From Actinomyces bowdenii (GTDB lineage: Bacteria > Actinomycetota > Actinomycetes > Actinomycetales > Actinomycetaceae): a stretch of DNA of 52,825 bases. The DNA lies in assembly GCF_017592395.1 (NCBI RefSeq), contig NZ_JAGFOU010000018.1, forward strand, positions 28,214 through 81,038, written 5' to 3'. Below are positions 48,620-52,825 of the stretch, one piece after another. Positions within the stretch are counted from its first letter, which is position 1, and each line of letters begins with the position of its first letter. The position numbers and the translations under genes are program-made. A model generated the notes under the pieces. That model was given only the letters and a program-made list of their open reading frames with translations, was not told the DNA's origin and ran no database searches.

Positions 48620-49996
48620 TCACTGCTGGTGTGCTGGGTGGTGGTTGGCCGTCTCCTGGGCGGCCCCGGTGGCGGCGCTGGTGGCGGCCCCAGTGGTGGC
48701 GGAGGGCGCGGGAGGCGTGCGCTCGGGCCCGGCGGGCTCGGGGGAGGAGAGCTCGGGGGAGGAGAAGGCGCGGACCTGGGCGGCGTCGGCGTCGATGGGG
48801 GCGGGGCCCTGGAGATCGGCGCCGAGGGCCTCCAGGGAGCGGGCGGTGACCAGCAGTCGGGTCTCCATCGAGCCCACGGCCCGGTTGTAGGCGGTGACGC
48901 TGCGGCGCAGGGCGCCGCCCAGGGCCTCGAGGTGGCCGGCGACGGTTCCCAGGCGCTCGTAGAGGGTGCGCCCGAGCTCCAGGAGCTCGCGGGCGTCGTC
49001 GTTGACGGCGGTGCGGGCCCAGGCGGTGGCGCAGGTGCGCAGCAGGGTCAGCAGGGAGGCCGGGGAGGTCAGGGCCACGCCCCGGCTCAGGGCGTGCTCC
49101 ATGAGCGCGGGGTCGGCCTCCAGCGCGGCTGCCAGGACGGGCTCGGCGGGCACGAAGAGGACGACGAGCTCGGGGGAGTGGCCCAGGGCGCGGTCGTAGC
49201 GGCGGGCGGCGAGCTCATCGACGTGGGCGCGCAGGGCCCTGGCGTGGGCGGTGAGCAGGCGGGCGCGGCGCTCCTGGTCGGCGTCGCCGGGGCCGTCCAC
49301 GGAGATGGCCTCCAGGTAGGCGTCCATGGGGGCCTTGGCGTCCAGTGCCAGGTGGCCCTCTCCGGGCAAGTGGATGACGACGTCGGGCCGTGAGCGCTCG
49401 GCGCCCTCGGTGCGCGGCGCCGTGGGGCCGGGGGTGCGCGGCGTGCCGCGCCGGTGGGCCAGGGCCCCTACCGAGCGCTGCTCGGAGAAGTCCACGTGCC
49501 GCATCATCCCCGAGGCCTCCAGGATGCGGACCAGCTCGACCTCTCCCCACAGGCCCCGGGCGGAGCGGGAGCGCAGGGCGCCCTCCAGGGAGGAGGTGGT
49601 GCGCGCGAGCTCGCGCTCGGCCAGCGCGGTGGAGCGCAGCTGCTCGGCCAGGGCGGCGTGCTGGGCGGCCCGCTGCCGCTCCATGGTCTCCACCCGGGCC
49701 CCGACCTGCTCGAGCTGGGTGCGCACGGGGGCCAGGGCGCGCAGGATGGCGCCGTCGCGCTCGGCGCGCTCCTCGGCCAGGTCCGCGCGGGTGCCCAGCT
49801 CCTCGGCCCGGGCGCGCCAGGAGGCCAGCTCGACGCGCAGGGCGGCGGCCTCCTCGGCCTCCTCCTGGGCGGTCCCGGAGCGCGGGCCGGGCGGGTGGTG
49901 GGCGCCGCGCAGGAGGGCCACGGCGTATCCCAGGGCGGCGCTGATGGCGGCGGTGAGCAGCAGGAGGAGGGCCAGGAGGGCCGCGGGCATCGTCAT
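48620..49996 (-). CDS. rmuC: DNA recombination protein RmuC
   Basis: 458-residue RmuC-family protein: one N-terminal membrane segment (about 3-28), a long coiled coil (about 45-140), then the nuclease-like core with LRSRSARGLWGEVELVRILE, HVDFSEQRS, RPDVVIHLPGEGHLALDAKA and ELVVLFVPAEPVLAAALEAD. LTSPASLLTLLRTCATAW follows. The core has an insertion after HVDFSEQ rich in Arg/Pro/Thr. The C-terminal 60 residues are low complexity. RmuC limits inversions at repeats in E. coli. Divergent from ychF. Confidence 0.93.
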   Translation of the reverse strand: MTMPAALLALLLLLTAAISAALGYAVALLRGAHHPPGPRSGTAQEEAEEAAALRVELASWRARAEELGTRADLAEERAERDGAILRALAPVRTQLEQVGARVETMERQRAAQHAALAEQLRSTALAERELARTTSSLEGALRSRSARGLWGEVELVRILEASGMMRHVDFSEQRSVGALAHRRGTPRTPGPTAPRTEGAERSRPDVVIHLPGEGHLALDAKAPMDAYLEAISVDGPGDADQERRARLLTAHARALRAHVDELAARRYDRALGHSPELVVLFVPAEPVLAAALEADPALMEHALSRGVALTSPASLLTLLRTCATAWARTAVNDDARELLELGRTLYERLGTVAGHLEALGGALRRSVTAYNRAVGSMETRLLVTARSLEALGADLQGPAPIDADAAQVRAFSSPELSSPEPAGPERTPPAPSATTGAATSAATGAAQETANHHPAHQQ

Positions 49997-50267
49997 GGTG
50001 CCAGTGCACCACGGGGGTGCGACACGTATGCCGGCGGCCCGGCACCCCGGCGCTCTGGCGGCCCGGTGGCCCGGGCGGCCCCTCCGCGTCCCGCGCCCGG
50101 CCCCTCCGGGTCCGGGGCGGTCCGGGCGCCCCGGCCGGGCTGCGCATCGCGGGCGCGGGCTGGTCGCGGGCGGGCGGGGCGCAGGCGCGGAATCCTGCGG
50201 GGGAGTGATGGGCGGGGGAAGGCTCGGGAGGACTGGGGAGGTGCCGCGGCGGGGGCGGGAGGTGGCC

Positions 50268-50273
50268 TAGAAT
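50268..50273 (+). promoter_or_regulatory. -10 hexamer, leaderless ychF
   Basis: TAGAAT, seven bases before GTG 50281; no Shine-Dalgarno sequence. The strongest -10 match in the window. Confidence 0.65.
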
Positions 50274-50280
50274 CCGGGGC

Positions 50281-51366
50281 GTGGCACTCACCATCGGAAT
50301 CGTCGGACTGCCCAATGTCGGCAAGTCCACCCTGTTCAACGCCCTGACCCGTGCGACCGTCCTGGCCGCCAACTACCCCTTCGCGACCATCGAGCCGAAT
50401 ATCGGGGTCGTCCCGCTGCCCGACCCGCGGCTGGGCAGGCTGGCCGAGCTGTTCTCCTCGGCGCGGGTGGTGCCGGCCACGGTGTCCTTCGTGGATATCG
50501 CGGGGATCGTGCGCGGGGCGAGCGAGGGTGAGGGGCTGGGCAACCAGTTCCTGGCCAATATCCGCGAGGCGGACGCGATCTGCCTGGTGACGCGGGCCTT
50601 CGAGGACCCCGACGTGGTGCATGTGGACGGCCGGGTGGACCCCTCCAGCGATATCGAGACGATCACCACCGAGCTGGTGCTGGCCGATATCCAGACCCTG
50701 GAGAAGGCGATCCCGCGCCTGGAGAAGGAGGTGCGGGGCAAGAAGGCCGATCCTGCGGTGCTGGAGACGGCCAGGGCCGCGATGGCGGTCCTGGAGGAGG
50801 GCACGCTGCTGTCGGCGGGCGCGGCGGCCGCGGGGATCGATGAGGAGGTCCTGCGCACCTTCCAGCTGATGACGACCAAGCCCTTCATCTACGTGTTCAA
50901 CATGGATGACGACCTCATGCGCGATGAGGCCCGGCAGGCCGAGCTGCGGGCGCTGGTGGCGCCCGCGGAGGCGGTGTTCCTCGATGCCCAGTTCGAGGCC
51001 GAGCTCGTGGAGCTGGAGCCCGAGGAGGCCGCCGAGATGCTGCACGAGAACGGCCAGGAGGAGTCGGGCCTGGACAAGCTGGCCCGGGTCGGCTTCGACA
51101 CCCTGGGGCTCCAGACCTACCTGACGGCGGGGGAGAAGGAGGCTCGGGCCTGGACGATCCGCAAGGGGGCCACGGCGCCGCAGGCCGCGGGCGTCATCCA
51201 CACCGATTTCGAGCGCGGCTTCATCAAGGCTGAGATCGTCAGCTACGACGACCTGCTCACCTACGGCTCGGTGGCCGAGGCCCGTGCTGCCGGCCGCGTG
51301 CGCATGGAGGGCAAGGACTACATCATGGCCGACGGCGACGTGGTGGAGTTCCGCTTCAACGTGTGA
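50281..51366 (+). CDS. ychF: Redox-regulated ATPase YchF (Obg family)
   Basis: 361-residue Obg-like P-loop protein that prefers ATP to GTP. G1 loop GIVGLPNVGKSTLFNALTRA, switch region FATIEPNIGVVPLPDPRL, G3 FVDIAGIVRGASEGEGLGNQ and a degenerate G4 FNMDDD, the change from NKxD that explains ATP use. A coiled-coil insertion (about 130-200) and the C-terminal TGS domain (about 278-361), with WTIRKGATAPQAAGVIHTDF and the ending DVVEFRFNV, complete the family layout. GTG start supported by the -10 hexamer. Confidence 0.97.
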   Translation: MALTIGIVGLPNVGKSTLFNALTRATVLAANYPFATIEPNIGVVPLPDPRLGRLAELFSSARVVPATVSFVDIAGIVRGASEGEGLGNQFLANIREADAICLVTRAFEDPDVVHVDGRVDPSSDIETITTELVLADIQTLEKAIPRLEKEVRGKKADPAVLETARAAMAVLEEGTLLSAGAAAAGIDEEVLRTFQLMTTKPFIYVFNMDDDLMRDEARQAELRALVAPAEAVFLDAQFEAELVELEPEEAAEMLHENGQEESGLDKLARVGFDTLGLQTYLTAGEKEARAWTIRKGATAPQAAGVIHTDFERGFIKAEIVSYDDLLTYGSVAEARAAGRVRMEGKDYIMADGDVVEFRFNV

Positions 51367-51516
51367 GTGCCGGTCGCGGGGGCGAGGGAGGGGCAGCCGG
51401 TGGCCGGAGGCATCTGGGATCGCCTGTGTGCCTCTGCCGTACGCCGAGGCTCCGTGCAGCGTCTGCCGTTCTCGGTGAGTTCTTGACGATTGCGGGTGGA
51501 TCTCCGGGAGGAAGAA

Positions 51517-52485
51517 ATGATGAGTGGCGAGGCTCGCAAGGACACCGGTGGTGAAGGCGCCGTTAGTGACGGCGCCGACGAGCGCATGACGATGACCGGT
51601 AGTGAGGTGGTCGAGGGTGGCTCTGGGGGCACGATCGAGGTCGGCGGTGCTGCTGGGAAGAGTGCACGAGGGTCTCTTATCGAGGAGCTCGATGATCAGG
51701 ATCGGCAGGCTCAGCGCTACGCGATGGATTTCCTTCTCAAGATCATCCGTTTGCGTGGAGTCAAGATCGATCGAGCTGAATTCCTGCGGCAGGAGCTGGG
51801 CAGGGCCGGCGCCTCTGACGAGGTGATCGCCAGCGCGGTGGGGGCAACGCCCGTCCAGGCGGGGATGGCCATCAAGGACCTGGATGCCATTGCCCAGAGG
51901 TCGATCGTGTTCGAGTCCAAGAAGGCTGCCGCGATCTCCTTCGCGACGGGGATCCCCGGCGGGTTGGCCCTGTTCGCCACCGTCCCCGCGGATGTCACGC
52001 AGTACTACGTGCACGCCTTCAGAGTCATGCAGAAGCTCGCCTACATCTACGGCTGGCAGGATCTCCTGGGGGACCTCGACGATGCCGATGACGACACGAT
52101 CGGCAGGCTTGCACTCCTCCTGGCCGTCATGCTGGGGGTGGGGGGAGCCGCGGGCTCGCTCACCGTCTTCGCCAACCAGATTGTCCGCCCTGCCGTGCAG
52201 AAGCAGATCAGCTCCAAGGCGCTGACGAAGACTGCCTGGTATCCGGTGGTCAAGCAGACGCTGCGAGTCGTCGGGATCAGAGTCACCAAGGGCTCCCTGG
52301 CCAGGACTGTCACCAAGGTGGTACCCGTGGCCGGGGGCCTGCTCTCCGGAGGGATGACCCTCGTGGCGCTCAAGGCCCAGGCGATCCGCCTCCAGCGCCA
52401 TCTGCGCGAGCTGCCGCCGCCGGGGGCGGATGCGGCCGCCTACCTGGCCGACCTGCGCTCATCCGGCGCCCGGCAGTCCGACTGA
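51517..52485 (+). CDS. EcsC-family-like protein
   Basis: 322-residue protein of uncertain function. A polar, Gly/Asp/Thr-rich N-terminus (about 1-50) is followed by a mainly helical body. The segment SFATGIPGGLALFATVPADV, then TQYYVHAFRVMQKLAYIYGW, resembles the EcsC family (named for a gene beside the EcsAB ABC transporter in Bacillus). Hydrophobic stretches near residues 145-165 and 205-225 may touch the membrane. GGGAGG five bases upstream supports ATG 51517. The first 150 bases are lower in GC than the neighbours, suggesting faster evolution or acquisition. No partner gene is adjacent. Confidence 0.65.
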   Translation: MMSGEARKDTGGEGAVSDGADERMTMTGSEVVEGGSGGTIEVGGAAGKSARGSLIEELDDQDRQAQRYAMDFLLKIIRLRGVKIDRAEFLRQELGRAGASDEVIASAVGATPVQAGMAIKDLDAIAQRSIVFESKKAAAISFATGIPGGLALFATVPADVTQYYVHAFRVMQKLAYIYGWQDLLGDLDDADDDTIGRLALLLAVMLGVGGAAGSLTVFANQIVRPAVQKQISSKALTKTAWYPVVKQTLRVVGIRVTKGSLARTVTKVVPVAGGLLSGGMTLVALKAQAIRLQRHLRELPPPGADAAAYLADLRSSGARQSD

Positions 52486-52534
52486 CACCCGCCGGGCCGG
52501 CAGCCTCAACACCGGTCCCGGTGAGGAGCGGATT

Positions 52535-52650
52535 CCGGGTTTGTCTGCAGAGTCCGGGGTTGCCTGCGCAATGCGGGGGTTGTCTGCAGAATGCAGGTGC
52601 CCCAGGGGTGCGAAGTGCCGACATCCCCTGCACAGTGCAGACAACCCCGG
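52535..52650. repeat. Mixed direct and inverted repeat array, family D
   Basis: Three tandem units of 19-20 bases, CCGGGTTTGTCTGCAGAGT, CCGGGGTTGCCTGCGCAATG and CGGGGGTTGTCTGCAGAATG (52535-52593), are followed by an inverted copy (52622-52650, TGCAGACAACCCCGG at its end). The loop contains GCGAAGTGCCG, a word also seen in family C. Confidence 0.75.
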
Positions 52651-52729
52651 CGAACTGCCGGTAGGGCCGGGGCCATCAGTCCGTACCAGTGCGCGTTCGG
52701 TCAAGTCTCTTGGTGTGGTGTTCTTTGTG

Positions 52730-52825
52730 TTAGGTGGTGATGGTCATCAGGGGGTGGTTGTCGGGGGTGGTGTGGGTCAGGGTGTGGGTTAGTTGCTGGA
52801 GTGAGGTCTGGGATAGGTAGCGGCG
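52730..52825 (-). CDS. 3' end of an unidentified minus-strand gene (partial)
   Basis: Read on the minus strand from the window edge, 31 codons run in one frame to a TAA stop at 52730: RRYLSQTSLQQLTHTLTHT followed by TPDNHPLMTITT. The Gln/Thr/His-rich composition and AC-rich codons differ from nearby genes, as often seen in transposase or other mobile genes, but too little is visible to name it. Confidence 0.35.
   Translation of the reverse strand, partial: RRYLSQTSLQQLTHTLTHTTPDNHPLMTITT

Noticed and set aside
49993..52401. Minus-strand open frame of 802 codons opposite ychF and the EcsC-like gene
   Set aside because: Covers ychF, which is certain; the antisense product is low-complexity.

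Overview
The window is very GC-rich, mostly single-copy chromosomal DNA from an actinobacterium. An Actinomyces-like member of the Actinomycetaceae fits best. Supporting signs are strong G/C preference at third codon positions, a DUF6318-type lipoprotein, the FtsB/DUF501/Ppx and L25/Pth gene orders, an Asp23/DUF2273 envelope-stress operon, and many genes that begin 6-7 nt after a TANNNT -10 hexamer (leaderless mRNAs). No rRNA, tRNA, complete insertion sequence, prophage or CRISPR array was seen.

Layout. (1) 152-5906: a MacAB-like export operon (lipoprotein, peptidoglycan-binding adaptor, ATPase, FtsX permease) divergent from an OmpR/histidine-kinase pair. (2) 5944-10639: FtsB-like divisome protein, DUF501, Ppx/GppA, aroD, rplY, pth. 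(3) 10728-15315: an ABC-2 transporter in one operon with a NarL-type two-component system whose kinase carries a long proline-rich insert. (4) 15708-19915: DUF6318 lipoprotein, PKD-domain protein, septum-formation-like lipoprotein, Bax-inhibitor-1 protein, FKBP. (5) 20383-27053: ilvD and ilvA flank a lower-GC island encoding a small ESX-like protein, a WXG/LXG-type polymorphic toxin and two near-identical lipoproteins, the best candidate here for an undescribed toxin-immunity module. (6) 27255-39615: flavin reductase, divergent lysE/argP, ABC-class ATPase, msrA, greA, hemolysin III, uppS, gabD-like dehydrogenase, an Mrr-like nuclease, a PfkB kinase, xseB. (7) 39843-44003: xseA, ispH, lysine-type permease. 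(8) 44444-48425: an eight-gene envelope-stress operon (several Asp23 proteins, DUF2273, membrane anchors) with an ECF sigma factor inside it. (9) 48620-52825: rmuC, ychF, an EcsC-like protein and the 3' end of an unidentified gene.

The intergenic spaces hold at least four families of long inverted repeats (72-84 bp palindromes at 10649 and 22277; paired 83-97 bp GCACATCTTC elements at 29563 and 39653; about 100 bp elements at 20075 and 44159; a mixed direct/inverted array at 52535). They are unrelated to the flanking genes and look like dispersed non-coding repeats, some placed where convergent genes need a terminator.

Envelope biology dominates: two sensor/ABC modules, the divisome FtsB, uppS and ispH (isoprenoid/undecaprenyl supply), the Asp23 operon and several lipoproteins. 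All functional names rest on reading conserved motifs by eye; no database search was possible.
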